The notes below the pieces were generated by a model. The model saw only the letters and a list, made by a program, of their open reading frames with translations, did no database searches and was not told the origin of the DNA. From Chara braunii (lineage: Eukaryota > Streptophyta > Charophyceae > Charales > Characeae): DNA of 64,000 nt. Shown one piece after another: positions 22,150 through 33,010 of the stretch. Each line of letters starts with the position of its first letter. Within the stretch, counting starts at the first letter, position 1. Where the stretch lies: positions 1,303,257 to 1,367,256 of the forward strand of contig BFEA01000395.1 in the NCBI GenBank assembly GCA_003427395.1. Reading direction: 5' to 3'. The position numbers and the translations under genes were made by a program.

Positions 22150-23277
22150 TTGGGTTACGAATAAGTGGGCACCCGGCTATCACGTGCCCCACGGTGCCAC
22201 ACTTGAGGCACTGAGGATTGTCCATTTTGGACTGCTACTCCTCTCGGGTCATGTTCATTTTCTCCCAAGGCCTCCCAAACGCAATGTCGGGATGCTTGGG
22301 AAACGAATGTGGCCTCCTCTTCTTCTTCCATTGGCCTTGGCCTCCCTTGTTAGCCATGACGACAGTGACATCACCCTTCCCAGATTCACTGCCGCCGTTA
22401 CCTCCTCCTCCCTCAAGACTCCTCGAGAGGTAATTTTTCTACCGTATCATCATAAAATACTACAAGCATGTGGTCCTGGCGCTTTTGCCGCCAAAGGACC
22501 CGCTTGCCATAACCACCAACCGGTCCTGACCTTACCACCGAAGTGTAAGACCCCTTTACCTATGCAGTCATTTGCCCTCGTTGGAGAGCGAGATCGGGAA
22601 ACCGCCGATAGTTAAACTTACAAGACTTGGCTTCTGCCACGAGCTGTCCGCGAATGGGCTCGGGCAGTGCACGTGAGTAGATATACAGAACCTGGTTATC
22701 TTGCAGATTCAATCTAGGTACCTACAAAAGACGATAAACCTCATGAGACAGTGCATCCACTAAAGACCAACGCTTTTGCCTGATTGTGGTGAGTTCGTCA
22801 AAAGCCTTGTCGGTCGTCGTTTTGTCGAGAAATCTCTCCTTAATCTTTTGGAGAAATTGTCTCAACGTCAGGGTCTTAGCCCACTCACCTATATCTTAGA
22901 AACCGGCGGCATTGGCCTCAGACAATACCCACTCCTTAGCAACTCCCCCCAGACACGACGTGGAAAAGCTACCCGACTCTCAGGCTCAACTGGAGTGGTG
23001 CTACAGTAAGTATGAATCTCAACGATCCACAATAACAAATTCTCGTTTTTTTTTTTGTTGTACGTAAACGGCTGTTTCATCTTCATCTTTTTTTTCTTCT
23101 TTGGCTTTTCCACTTCTTTGACTGGTTCTTCCTTCTTAGCCGGTTCTTCTTTCTTCTCGACCGATCTCTCAGATTTTTTCTTAGAACCTTTGTCTGCCGT
23201 AGCTCGCTATCAGATTCTTTCTTAGAACCTTCTTTGACTGTGTCAGCCGAGTCTGGCAGATACTCATAAGTCGTCAA
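22150..23277 (-). pseudogene. Element 1 gag remnant with zinc knuckle
   Basis: On the minus strand at about 22220-22165 a CCHC knuckle is readable as CLKCGTVGHVIAGC (C-X2-C-X4-H-X4-C intact). Upstream, 23277-23083 encodes a Lys/Arg-rich stretch starting MTTYEYLPDSADTVKEG. The rest between is broken by stops. The + strand ORF at 22184-22615 is its antisense shadow. Confidence 0.55.
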
Positions 23278-24459
23278 ACATCAATAGTCTTATCATCTGC
23301 ATCAAAGTCTCCAAATCGTGAAGTGATAACTCAAACAGTATCTCATTATCGTCAAAAGAAGAGAGTGGAGGGGGAACAGACAAAGGAGAAGATGAAAGAT
23401 CACACAATAATAATCCCTTCAGATCCCTCTCCTTCTCCGGGCTTCTCCCCTCTCCACGTCAACAATGATAATAAGTATATTTCCTGATCACACACAATAG
23501 TGCCACGTGACACTTAATCTCATGAAGACCATGAAGACATAGCAGATTTCAGTGACGACGTCAACCTTCGGTGAGTACCCGACCTCCTTCATCCACAAAC
23601 CTTGATCTTCCTCCTCCTCACAACCAGTCACCTCATGTAGACATCGTGGACAATGCCACGTTAGCATTCGAGACAGGTGGCATGCGCCACATCATCATTG
23701 AAGACTAGGAGTAATGCCACATCAACATACAACATAGTCCAGAGGCAACGCCACATCATCATGCAATGTAGACCAGAGGCAGCGCCACATCCGCATGCCA
23801 TGAAGACCAGTGGCAGCGCCACATCAGCATGCCATGAAGACCAGGGGCAGCGCCACATCAACATGTCATGAAGACCAGAGGCAGTGCCACATCAGCATGC
23901 CAGAAAGACCAGAGGCAGTGCCACATCAGCATTGTTTGCTGCACAGAAGAACCGCCAACATACTGCCTCCACCTTGTGCTGTCGTCCGCAACGCCTGTGC
24001 ACAGCCAGCATGTAGCCAGCGTCACGCCAACATTAAGCCAGCATCCAGTCAAAGTCGAGCCAGCGTCAAAGCAGCATAGCAAGACTGAATGCTTGACTCA
24101 CTCGAGGCCAGCCTTAAGTAACAGTTGTCGAGGCTGTCTGGCCTCGGGTGTTCTTCCCACAGTCGTCCAGATTGACTCACAACTAAGGGTCCGGATCGTA
24201 TACTTGCAGACTTCTCCCTCGGGCCTGATGCTGTTTGGGTACCTGCATACAAACAAGTGTGTGTGCTTGACCAGCGGCCTGGGCTAGGTACCTTTGGACT
24301 TTGATTGTTGGGGTCACGACAGTTGACCAAAGTCAATTGTCACACATCCAGGCCCTGAGTCTTGTGTGGGGTCCTTTTTGCCCCCGGTTTCGGCCTGGGC
24401 TGAGGGCGGCCGAGTTGACCCTCAGTTTTTCCACGAGACATATGGCATGGGTTATTGCA
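23254..24459 (-). repeat. Element 1 LTR, right (5' LTR of the element)
   Basis: About 1,206 bp. Same order of blocks as the left copy, including the 34-bp minisatellite at 23690-23934 (about seven units) and the GTTATTGCA end. Confidence 0.75.
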
Positions 24460-26090
24460 CATAACCATCTAGTAGGATCCACTTTAATAAGAGATGAGAG
24501 TGAGGCACCTCTAAATCTTACTTTGGGGTGAGCTACCCCATGCCGGTAACGCAATGCAAATATCCTCTGTTTCGAATCCGAGGGGAAGTTCTTCAGTCCA
24601 GCTGAAATCTTCCGTCCAGGTCTGTAAAATTGGAGGGTTTTAATACCCACCATCGATCAGTCTGAAATATGTTATGTTCGAACCCCAGTCCCGAGGTCGG
24701 TACCATTTATCCTCAGTTATGATTAGATTTGCCTCCAGCATTACCTCCCAGTGGGGTGGCATCGCCTCTCGCAAACTCTGCAACCTTGGCCCGACCTCTT
24801 TTAGATATGGATGTCTATCTCTCGGCTTTCTTTCTGTGAGCCAGGCAGAGTTATCTATTCTTCTGATATACTTGATCCGGAGAATTCCTCTTTCGATCCA
24901 GCGCCGTCCAAAATTCCCAGGTCTATCCGCTGTTGAGAAGGGCTTGCCTGTAGAATCCAGCAGAAATTGGTTTTCGAGCAGCAGTTCCTCCAGTACCTCT
25001 GCCTTTGAAGAGGGTTCACGATGCACTGTTGGTTTTATTTTCTTCCAGGCATATAGCACCGCTTTCCAAAAGTTAGAGCTCGGTCGTCTGTTTGAGTAGG
25101 CGTCCAACAGAAAACTGCTCCAAACGTCCGTTGGGTTGCTCAGGTCCCATTCTCTGCTTAGGATATACTATTCTAAGGCAACCCAATACTTGTCTTCAGT
25201 TTCCATGAACGCGCGAATTGGCCATCTGGCCAACAAAGCCAAATTTTGCCTCCTCGGATCTAATATGCCAAGTCCACCTTCATTCCTGGGAAAGGCCACC
25301 ACGTCCTAGGCTACTTTTGGGAGAGAGCCTAGATCTTCAGATGCTGCGGGCTTCCACACCAACCTCCTAGCTTTGGCTTTGATGTGGGAGTAGGCCTTGT
25401 CTCCTAGCAGATGGACCGCCAAGACGTACCAAAGGATCGAAAATGCAGCTGCCGTTAGGAGGAGAGATCTTCCAAATAATGATGAGAGATATGGTCTGTT
25501 CCATTTGGTAATGCGAGCCAGCACCTTTTCGGCCAGTAGCTGAGCAATCTGTAGTTTCCACCTGGACACCCAGAAATCGCTCAGAAGAGTCTTCTGGGAT
25601 GCGTTTCATACCCCAATCAACACACAGATGGTAGGGGGCGGGCAATAAATAGGATGATTTTGACCACTTCACTGAGGCTTCTGCTAGTTCACAATATGTG
25701 GACAAGACATTATGTACTTCAGCTAGTACTTACGAGTTATTTTCTGCACAGACGGTGAGGTCGTCTGCAATAGCCCCTACCTTCCATTCAATGCCTCTGT
25801 TGATCTTGAGGTCTGCGATGTGTGAGTTATGTTTAATGTTATCCAGCAAGATCTCAAGATGGACTACAAAAAGTAGGGGGGCCAAAGGGCAACCCTGACG
25901 TAGTGAACGAGTAAGTCGAAAGGCTCTGAGCGGTAGTCGTTGACCATAACTGCAGTGGTAGCTCTAGAGTACATAGCGCGAACCCATGAACAGATATAGC
26001 TCTAGAGTACATCGCGCGAACCCATGAGCAGATGTTAGGCCTGAGAAGCATATGCTTCAGAGTGAGTGACACTACTTGAAAGCTGTGTTC
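24460..26090 (-). pseudogene. LINE ORF2 fragment: RT thumb and C-terminal region
   Basis: Read on the minus strand, 26060-25600 gives the order RPNICSWVRAMYSRA, SLRQGCPLAPLLF, GAIADDLTVCAENNS and LGVQVE, the late RT motifs of a LINE, with the catalytic A-D-D intact. Then come SLFGRSLLLTAAAFSILWYV (25490-25420), FPRNEGGLGILD (about 25290) and a C-terminal domain containing LLENQFLLDSTGKPFS (24990-24950). It is interrupted at 24460 by element 1. A 38-bp segment is duplicated in tandem in the RT (25959-26034). Confidence 0.75.
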
Positions 26091-26092
26091 TT

Positions 26093-26255
26093 AGACCAGC
26101 CTTTGAACTATACGCGGAGAGGGAGTAAAGGACAACAGACCCTCCTTGAAAGCGGTGTTGTTAGACCAGTCCTTGGACTGTACGCAGAGCGGGAGTAAAG
26201 GACAACAGACCCTCCTTGAAAGCGGTGTTGTTAGACCAGTCCTTGGACTGTAAAA
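26093..26255 (+). repeat. 70-bp tandem repeat
   Basis: AGACCAG(C/T)C(T/C)TTG(A/G)ACT recurs at 26093, 26163 and 26233. The first two units are complete (70 bp each, GGAGTAAAGGACAACAGACC inside) and the third is cut short. It directly adjoins the 5' limit of the LINE fragment. Confidence 0.85.
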
Positions 26256-26264
26256 GGACAACAA

Positions 26265-26990
26265 AGGGTCTGACCACACCACTCAAGAGGTTGCTGCGTG
26301 GCCACACAGCCACCCGAGGGCATACATTGGGACCTATAATCCCAAATTCCCCCCCCAAAAGGGTAGAGGGCCCGTCACACATATTTGCCAAAGTCCTAAA
26401 TGTACTATTCGCGTGCCCATTCGTCAGCGGGCTGGGTAGCCGCGGGGCAAGGGAATTTGCGGTCACCTCTGGAGGTGACCGCAAATGCCCTATTTATGTT
26501 TTAGCACTTTCCTCAAAATTTGGTGAAACTTCGTTCACAAACGTTCTTGGACAATTTGTGAATGTTGCGGTGGGACCAGCGAAGTACCAAGTGCCCATTT
26601 CTCCAGACGGCCACGACCTTGTCCCATCCGAAGAGGTACAGCAGTGTGACCCAAACCATGCCCAAAACCTCAAATCCACCTTTTCCAAATCCGCAGATTT
26701 TGCGGATTTGGGGTCGCAGTGTGAGTATGCCCTGAAACTTGGGGCTTTCAAGAGTTGTCAGAGTGACTCTGGAAACCCTTTCAAGAGCGGCTCTTGAAAG
26801 ATTCTAAACCCCAGCCTGCAACTCGTGCTTTGTCAAGTGTCCTTGGCCGAACCCTTGAGGGACTATCGATTTTCAAGAGTTGTCAGGCCATTATCCTGAT
26901 GGCCATTCGAGAAAAAAAAGCAGTACGACTATCTTTTTGCATCCTTTGTCCAGCACCATCGCCCTTTCAAGAGTGCTGTGTGGCGAGGGG
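26265..26990. mobile_element. MITE-like element with TTTCAAGAG motifs
   Basis: The left end GGGTCTGACCACACCACTC resembles the reverse complement of the right end, GGCCCCTCGCCACACAGCAC. The interior carries many copies of CTTTCAAGAG or its complement (near 26748, 26779, 26792, 26871, 26965). A perfect 15-bp palindrome (ATTTGCGGTCACCTC, arms 26455-26469 and 26472-26486, 2-nt loop) lies inside. CTTTCAAGAG and CTCTTGAAAG form a second small hairpin at 26779-26801. No transposase is visible. Confidence 0.45.
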
Positions 26991-27059
26991 CCGAAAACTC
27001 TTGAAAAAGAAACTCTTGAAAACATCTGACAGCTCTTGAAACATTACCGCAAACGGTAA

Positions 27060-27395
27060 CACCCTTCCTCCTTTCCCCCTTCCCCCTTCCTCATTTTAGC
27101 AAGATACAGCTGGCTTCGCTTTCCTTTTGAAGAGTCTTTTTGGCCTTATGTTTTTTACCCCCAAGGACTGTTGATGACACTGGTGACATATCCGTTTGAT
27201 GAGCAAACCATAAAGCGCAGGACTTTTTCAATGGAATTGGGCTCATTCTCCCGTTAGATGTATCCTGGGGCTCGGTCCCACTTGCACGGTTTCTTCATTT
27301 CTGGCCGTAGAATATGAAGATAGATGGACAGGAACGCTAGCAAAGTATCCCACTAGTGAACATCTTTAGTGATGATATGACTAGTGTACCTGACA
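27060..27395. other. No gene seen
   Basis: Unique-looking sequence with C/T-rich stretches near 27065-27095 and no motif I recognise. The preceding 26990-27060 still carries three CTCTTGAAA motifs of the adjoining TIR element. Confidence 0.4.
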
Positions 27396-27862
27396 AAGGG
27401 GCTCGCCACACCCGCTGTGGATAAATTTTTTGATATTTTTTGGTTGCCACCTGCTAAGGCTCTGGATGGGTTTCAGAATCCGGCTTTTGAAAGCCATGTT
27501 TCAACTTCCTCTGCCGCTCACCTGCTACGGCTCTTCTATCGACAGCGGGATTGAGGGCTTTTGGAGAAGGGTGTGTGAAGACCGTCGGAGATGCGATGAC
27601 CCGGGCTTTTTGTCTCGTACTCTGCAAAAGTGCCTTTTGAATCTGTGAGCGGAGTGCTCTGGGCCTCGCAGCACAAAGGAAAGAAAAGAAAAAAATGAGT
27701 GCACAATACACAAGGCGGAAAAATGCACTCATTTTCTTTTTCGATTTGAACGCCCTCTCTGACTGTCGTTTGCCACCTGCCACACAGCACTGTTGAAGGC
27801 CACCCTGGAAATGACAACCTTGAACGTGTGCCTATTCGATGGTGTTGTATGGCGAAGGGGGT
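27396..27862. mobile_element. Possible second TIR element of the same family
   Basis: Begins GGGGCTCGCCACACCCG and ends near GGTGTTGTATGGCGAAGGGGG, an imperfect inverted repeat. The start resembles the termini of the elements at 26.3 and 44.3 kb. Overlapping ORFs on both strands have no recognisable motif. Confidence 0.3.
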
Positions 27863-27970
27863 TAAGCTGTCGAAAGGCAACTTCGAGTTTTTCCTGACAC
27901 CCATAAAAAAACTGGTGCTTTTGACGTTGATGTGGCAAGCCCCTAAAGGATTCTTCGTTCCTGGGCATCA

Positions 27971-28052
27971 ATCTTCAAAATCTGCAGCCAGAGATGAAGA
28001 ACCTCCTGGCCATCGATCTTCAAAATCTGCAGCCAGAGATGAAGAACCTCAG
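27971..28052 (+). repeat. 45-bp tandem duplication
   Basis: ATCTTCAAAATCTGCAGCCA plus AGAGATGAAGAACCTC occurs at 27971 and again 45 bp later at 28016. Confidence 0.85.
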
Positions 28053-28359
28053 CAACTGGGACCTTGCCGAAGTAGTATTTCTTTGTCTACTAGGGTGCGG
28101 ATTCCACAAGGTAATACCATTAGGGGATCCCACTAGCAAGGATTAAGAGACACTGACCTTCGATCTTTGTTATCTATCACCAGTAATTCTTTTTCAAAGG
28201 AGGGTGACTGCGAGATATCATCTTTGTTTTTCAGAAAAGAAAAATAGAAAAGGGCAACGACCTTGAGATGTCACCTTCTTCCAAAAGGGACGGAAAAAAA
28301 AAGACGTCATCTTTGTGCTGCCTGGCCAAGCAAATTCAGAGTTACATCTGGTTGGTGGG

Positions 28360-28500
28360 GCTGGATTCGAACTTGGGCCTGTGGGGGAGGGGGGGGGTGT
28401 GGATTTGAACTTGGGCCTGTGGGGGGGCTGGATTCGAACTTGGGCCAGAATTACTTCATTCCATTTATCTAGTTCCATGGGGATTTGAACACAGGTCTTT
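28360..28500 (-). repeat. Triplicated tRNA T-arm-like segment
   Basis: GGATTCGAACTTGGGCC occurs near 28363, 28402 (GGATTTGAACTTGGGCC) and 28430; a related GGATTTGAACACAGG is at 28481. On the minus strand these read as a T-loop (GTTCGAATCC). They may be decayed tRNA-derived SINE ends. No complete cloverleaf is evident. Confidence 0.35.
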
Positions 28501-30179
28501 ATTTCAACAGGTTATGGGGCTCAGCCTGTTCTTTGGCTGGGGGCACCGGCCAAAAAGGAAAACAATTTGCGCCAGTTTGTCTTGTTTTTGGCATGCAGCA
28601 CAAGTTGGCCTTGAGTTGAGAAAAAGAGGCTTCAGCTAGGAGGTTCTGGTAGTTTAGAAGTGCGAATCTTCTCTGTATCGTCCAATTTTAAGAGATGTCG
28701 TGATGAGATGCTGCATGTTTTTCTGGAGTTAGCTGGGGTGAGGTCCCCAGTTGCCTCGATTCTCCATTCTGGAATGTAGATTGTGAGCACCAACGGCCAG
28801 AAGCACAGAATTCGGCTGAGTGGGCTCTGGACCATAGATTGTGAGCATCAACTGCCAGAAAGGCAGAATCTGTGTAAGTGGGACCTTGCCTCTTGCTCGA
28901 GGAACACTCTGGGTTTCTACGCGCTTTAGAGTCTCTAGATCTCTGACATGTCCCTCTCGCACTCATGTTCTGTATGGTGTGCATTTCTCACATGACCTGG
29001 GTAAGGACAGGCAGAAGTGAAGATTCCAGGTAAATGGGACAGGCAGAAGTGAAAATTCCAGGTAAATGGGAGCCCACCTCAAGTCCCTTTTTTGTGTCCA
29101 TGATAACCAATCATGGCCTTGGAGACGGGGCCCTCTGCGAGTTGGAGGACAAACAAAGAGGGAAAAACAAAGTGCGGAGCACGTTGACCACAGATTCTAT
29201 CTCACCGAAAGTCCGACATGGGCCTAGCTTAGGTGGTACAACCATGGACTGCTGCAATACAGACCAGAGCCCAGATGGGTATGAAAATCTCTCTCTCTTT
29301 CTCTCGTGCTCTCTCTCTCTATATATATATCGTCTGTTTGATGATATATCGTATATATATATATATATTATATCGTATACATGTATATTGTCAAACAGAA
29401 CTGCGTGGTAAACTGAGGCAGTGTGGGAGAAGAGGAAAACAAATGAGGGGCTGTGACAGACTGTTTCGTTGGAGTTTCACTGACTCATCAGGAGGCTGAA
29501 CCCTCTACAGTCTGCAGAGTCCCCTAATTGATTGTACTGAAAGTGATAATCCACCTTAGCCCCGGTTGTGGTTAAGCATCAACCACTGCCCGACAACCGA
29601 TACCCTGATGTGGGCACCAACCACTGCCCTCAAGGTACCTGTGACGAAATCCAAAGCAGACTATCACTCACCCACACCAGACAGAAAACTCTACAGACCG
29701 CAGGTTCACACCCCATTACAAGCCAGCAAAACCACAACGAAACAAAGAAAGGTCTGTCACAGCCAGAAAATACTGTTTAGACATGCAGCTGGCACTAGAG
29801 GGACAGCATGGTCGTGTTGTGATGGCCCCTAACACTGATGCTCAACCTGACCGGAGAAAACCGTAGCAGGGTGCTATCGAAGTAGTCATATATATCGTCA
29901 GACAGAACTGCCTGGTATATATGTCGAAAAACTAAGCTATATTCTTCTCTGAAATTCACCTTTTCACTACCTAGCTACCACTAGGTCCACTACCCCTAAG
30001 CCTATACAGGAGACCCCTGCAAGCATAGTTACCTCTCACAATCAGCTACTGGCAAAATGCTAGGTCATTGCATTAGCCCCCCGGCATACTTCTCCCTGAT
30101 CGCTGCCATTTTTTTTTAATTTACTTTTTCTAATGCTAAGTAGCCGAACGCAATTCAATCTTCTGTAGATTCTGACAGG
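28500..30179. other. No gene; dispersed repeat fragments
   Basis: Contains AG(A/T)TTGTGAGCA(C/T)CAAC duplicated at about 28778 and 28838, a 30-bp segment (GACAGGCAGAAGTGAA...CCAGGTAAATGGGA) duplicated at about 29008 and 29038, and (CT)n/(TA)n tracts at 29280-29390. No conserved coding segment is recognised. Confidence 0.4.
29389..29499 (+). repeat. Dispersed copy of the 3.5-kb hairpin arm
   Basis: GTCAAACAGAACTGCGTGGTA through TGACTCATCAGGAGGCTG corresponds to 3659-3690 and 3560-3640, including TGTTTCGT(C/T)GGAGTTTCAC. A shorter copy (GTCAGACAGAACTGCCTGG) is at 29898. All are next to (TA)n. Confidence 0.7.
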
Positions 30180-30539
30180 ATGGCCTTTCAAGCCTTTATT
30201 ATCATTATTTTAGTACGAGAGAACATGTGGAGGCTGCACGCAACCAGCAGGTGGGCGATACAGGCCAGGAGTCAGCTGGTAGCATCAGGACTGAAGCAGT
30301 GGTACCGCGGTCATTTTAGGCCGTTGTCCCAGCTGCAGTACCGCAGGCATTTCTTCTCGCCGGTCAACCTCCACTTCGAACCCCCTTTCACTGCTGCCGG
30401 TGACGACACAGTGGACACCCCGGATAGCTCTGCCCCGCCTGCACGTACACGAAGGATTGAAGACGGCGAGGTTTCGGCCATTGGAAGCGTGCCTCTTACT
30501 GCCGCCTTGAGCAGGATACCCTGGCTGACGAAACTTTGA
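30180..30539 (+). CDS. ORF with presequence-like N-terminus, unidentified
   Basis: A 119-codon ORF. From the second Met (codon 16) it reads MWRLHATSRWAIQARSQL and then many Arg/Ser/Gln with no acidic residue for about 45 residues, except one Glu near FEPPF, like a mitochondrial presequence. An acidic, Pro-rich segment follows (DDTVDTPDSSAPPARTRR). I find no family match. It could be a captured exon, a single-exon remnant or chance. It lies in the sense orientation inside GDH intron 1, but its frame gives no obvious splice to GDH exon 2. Confidence 0.2.
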   Translation: MAFQAFIIIILVRENMWRLHATSRWAIQARSQLVASGLKQWYRGHFRPLSQLQYRRHFFSPVNLHFEPPFTAAGDDTVDTPDSSAPPARTRRIEDGEVSAIGSVPLTAALSRIPWLTKL

Positions 30540-30859
30540 ATTTTGAGAAACAGCACGGTTGCTTCCATCGGACGATGGTACTCGCACCGGTCCCTCGGGT
30601 CAGTGGGCCCACCTGAAGACGGACATCTTTTCGTCCGGGGATGCAGGACTGGATTTCACGGCCCCCACCAACTCGCCGTGAAACGGGGGCCCAGGGTGTT
30701 TTCGTTTCAAGGGTGCCGATTTCAAGGGTGGCCTCTAGTGCACATGGAACAAAGATTCGTTGTAGTGAAAATTTATCACAATTTTGTGATTAGGGCGCCC
30801 TTGAAAGTCAAGAGTTCTCTAGTGGTGTGGAACGAGGCCCTGATCACCCCTAAAGGCTA

Positions 30860-31205
30860 AGACGTTTTCCCACAGGTTCACACGAGTGGCTACGAAACAT
30901 TGCTGGGTGGCTCTCTGCTGAAATCCAACCCACCAACTTCACTGGAGAAATAAATGCTCCTACAAACGTTTTTTCCTTTTGTTTTCCTGACTACCGTTCA
31001 CCACTCTTCCTCTTCTTCCTTTTCCTTCTGTTTTATAGGGGGTAGCGCCTAACCTCATTGTATGTATAAGGACTCAAACTCCTGATTTGTTCATTGAGAA
31101 TGACATGTGTGCACCATTGAACTCGTGATCTGTTCATCTACAGTTACATCTGTGCACTATTCAGCGACAAGAGATGGGTGTATTCACCATCCTGCCAATG
31201 GCGGA
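30860..31205. other. No gene seen
   Basis: Non-coding sequence with a T/C-rich stretch at 30968-31032. TGAACTCGTGATCTGTTCAT and TCAAACTCCTGATTTGTTCAT (about 31118 and 31075) suggest a small decayed duplication. Confidence 0.35.
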
Positions 31206-31210
31206 CTCAC

Positions 31211-31303
31211 CATGCTAATCTTCTCTCATTTTCACATAGTACAGCTGGCCAGGCAGCCCTGGTGCCTTGTCGGGACATCTGTTGAAATTGGAATGATACA
31301 GAA
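31211..31303 (+). pseudogene. Rearranged U6 snRNA fragments 5' of a LINE
   Basis: Sense U6 5' sequence occupies 31263-31302: TGCCTTGTCGGGACATCTGT then TGAAATTGGAATGATACAGA. The next U6 block (AGAGAAGATTAGCATGG) is not downstream but lies inverted upstream, as CATGCTAATCTTCTCT at 31211-31226. The order suggests an inverted, twin-primed or template-switched insertion. LINE sequence starts within a few hundred bases downstream. Confidence 0.6.
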
Positions 31304-31545
31304 CATAACGATACAGGGCATCACCACTGCTGTGGGTGTAGGCTAGGCTGCTCTCACTACTACAGACAGAGACCGGCCTAGCCCAGAGAAAGACGCTATG
31401 TGAGGAATAGAATGCCAGATGACATACCTGAGAGAAAAGGAAGAGGCAGCACAAGTGGGAAGCTTGCGGTCTCTTGGTGTTTTGAAATAATAGGGGATGC
31501 TCGTCCCGGTTTTCAAGCAGGTGCAGCTCCCCACCAATAGACGGT

Positions 31546-32166
31546 ATGCCCTTATCACCTCAATCATGCCTCGTGCCAGGAACAACAGAAACAGCAGAAG
31601 CAGCAGACGCAGTCCCCCCCCCAAAGCCCCCGTATGTGGACCTAACTAGCAGGCGACAAAAGATACGTCACGTACTAGAAAAAGGAGATGCCTTGCAAGG
31701 ACCGCTAGACAAAGGTCTAGTCTTCGTGCTTAGGTATAAAGGCAAGACATGGGAAATCGGCCTTTCCATGCCACCAAGGGCGATGCATGGAAAGATCACC
31801 ATTAAAGGGCATTCATCCGTCCTCGTCTCCCTCTCATCATGGGGAGGAGGCCCCACCCTTCTCAAGTCAGATGTTGCTCAACTGATCAGAGATCAGCTCC
31901 CACCAGGAGGTCCCTCCTCCCTCGTCGTTTCGTATGACCAACAGAGATTAGCAGCCAAAGATATCTATATCCAATATGATCAGGGGAAGAATGTGGACCT
32001 TCGCTGGTTCAACCAGGACGTGCTTTTGGAGCTGCAGCTGCTAAAGATTAAACTCAGTGACCTCTGGACTGCGGCGGAAGTCACCACCTTCCTGGCAAAA
32101 CTAATTCTGAATAGAACTCTGCGAAGCGGGAAGCCGTTGAGCACCGAGCCGTGGATGCCCCTCTAA
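31546..32166 (+). pseudogene. LINE ORF1-like protein (206 aa)
   Basis: No conserved domain is recognised. The body is mixed charged/hydrophobic (VFVLRYKGKTWEIGLSMPP, VNLRWF-like segments). A likelier start is ATG at 31567 in another frame, giving a basic MPRARNNRNSRSSRR head that would join this frame across the C-run near 31614-31622. That suggests a homopolymer frameshift, real or from sequencing. Its position before the endonuclease domain supports an ORF1 role (nucleic-acid binding in LINEs). Confidence 0.45.
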
Positions 32167-32199
32167 ACAGCCCCTGCAGACACACCAAAGGAATAGAAA

Positions 32200-33010
32200 T
32201 GAATGAGATTAACGTGATTGATGCGTTATACAACCGGGATAAGCAATGGAAATTATCTAAGAGGGTAGCGGATCTCGACCTGCGTTCGCTAAATGTAAAT
32301 GGGCTAGCCTCGACAAAAGAACCCAAGCGATAATCGATCAGCTCAAAGGGGTGGAAGGGAGGGATTGGCCCGATGTGTATGTCTACAGGAAACTCATCTT
32401 CTAGACAACCTAGATCACTGCCACGTGCAAAAAGAGATCTGACCGCACCAAGCCTACATCGCCCATGCCTCGAAACCAGGTAGCGGTGGGGTGACCATAT
32501 GGCTCCCCCCAGAAACAAGGGTGGAACCCTTTAACTGGGCGACAGACCAGGAAGAAGGCAGGTGGGTTTATCTGCTTGCGATGCTTGAAATAGAGGTGGT
32601 TCGTATCTTAAATGTATATGCCCCAAACGAACTGGGAAAGCGTTAGAACTTCTTCGAAAATCTGAAGACCAGCTGCCAGGAGGTATCCCAATCATCTTAG
32701 TTGGAGACTTCAACGCTGCCCTGGATCGTTGGCTAGACAGATGGAAGATTCCCTTGCCATGCCCGGCGTACGTGGAGAATGGTGAAAGAACCATCATGGA
32801 CCTATCCCAACCGCTTAACCTCATTGACTCATTTCGATTGATATACCCTACGCAACGCAAGTTCACATGCTATCGAAAGAATCAAAGAGAACGTGCATTT
32901 AAGTCACGCATAGATCTTATTTTGATCTCATAAGAGCTACAAGGGGCCCTACAAACAGTTGAAATCTTCCCCCGTAGCCCTTACCCGGGCTTGGACCACG
33001 CAATGTGCCT
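32200..33010 (+). pseudogene. LINE AP endonuclease domain, broken
   Basis: In shifting frames: LRSLNVNGLAS (32281-32313), SGGVTIWLPP (about 32485-32515), RILNVYAPNELGK (32600-32645), ILVGDFNAALDR (32695-32732), RIDLILIS (32910-32933) and GLDHAMCL (32990-33012). These are the catalytic blocks of LINE APE domains in their normal order. The usual Q-E pair after PDV is replaced by Y-R-K in PDVYVYRKL. Confidence 0.7.

Larger units (their letters stand above)
16456..24459 (-). mobile_element. Degenerate Ty3/gypsy (chromovirus-like) element 1
   Basis: Two direct repeats (16456-17621 and 23254-24459) bracket a minus-strand gag-pol whose order (gag, protease, RT, RNase H, integrase, chromodomain-like tail) is that of Ty3/gypsy. 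The repeats start TGGCAG and end TTGCA. I see no clear target-site duplication and no convincing primer-binding site, and a Lys/Arg-rich ORF runs across the right repeat boundary, so the ends are approximate. The element splits a minus-strand LINE. Every domain carries stops or shifts. Confidence 0.8.

Noticed and set aside
22184-22615. 143-codon + strand ORF
   Set aside because: Antisense shadow of the gag zinc-knuckle region of element 1.
24674-25099. 141-codon + strand ORF
   Set aside because: Antisense of the LINE C-terminal domain, which has recognisable motifs on the minus strand.
28500-28570. tRNA-Met-like sequence on the minus strand
   Set aside because: CCCATAA could be an anticodon loop next to a T-arm-like segment, but the D-arm and acceptor stem are absent.
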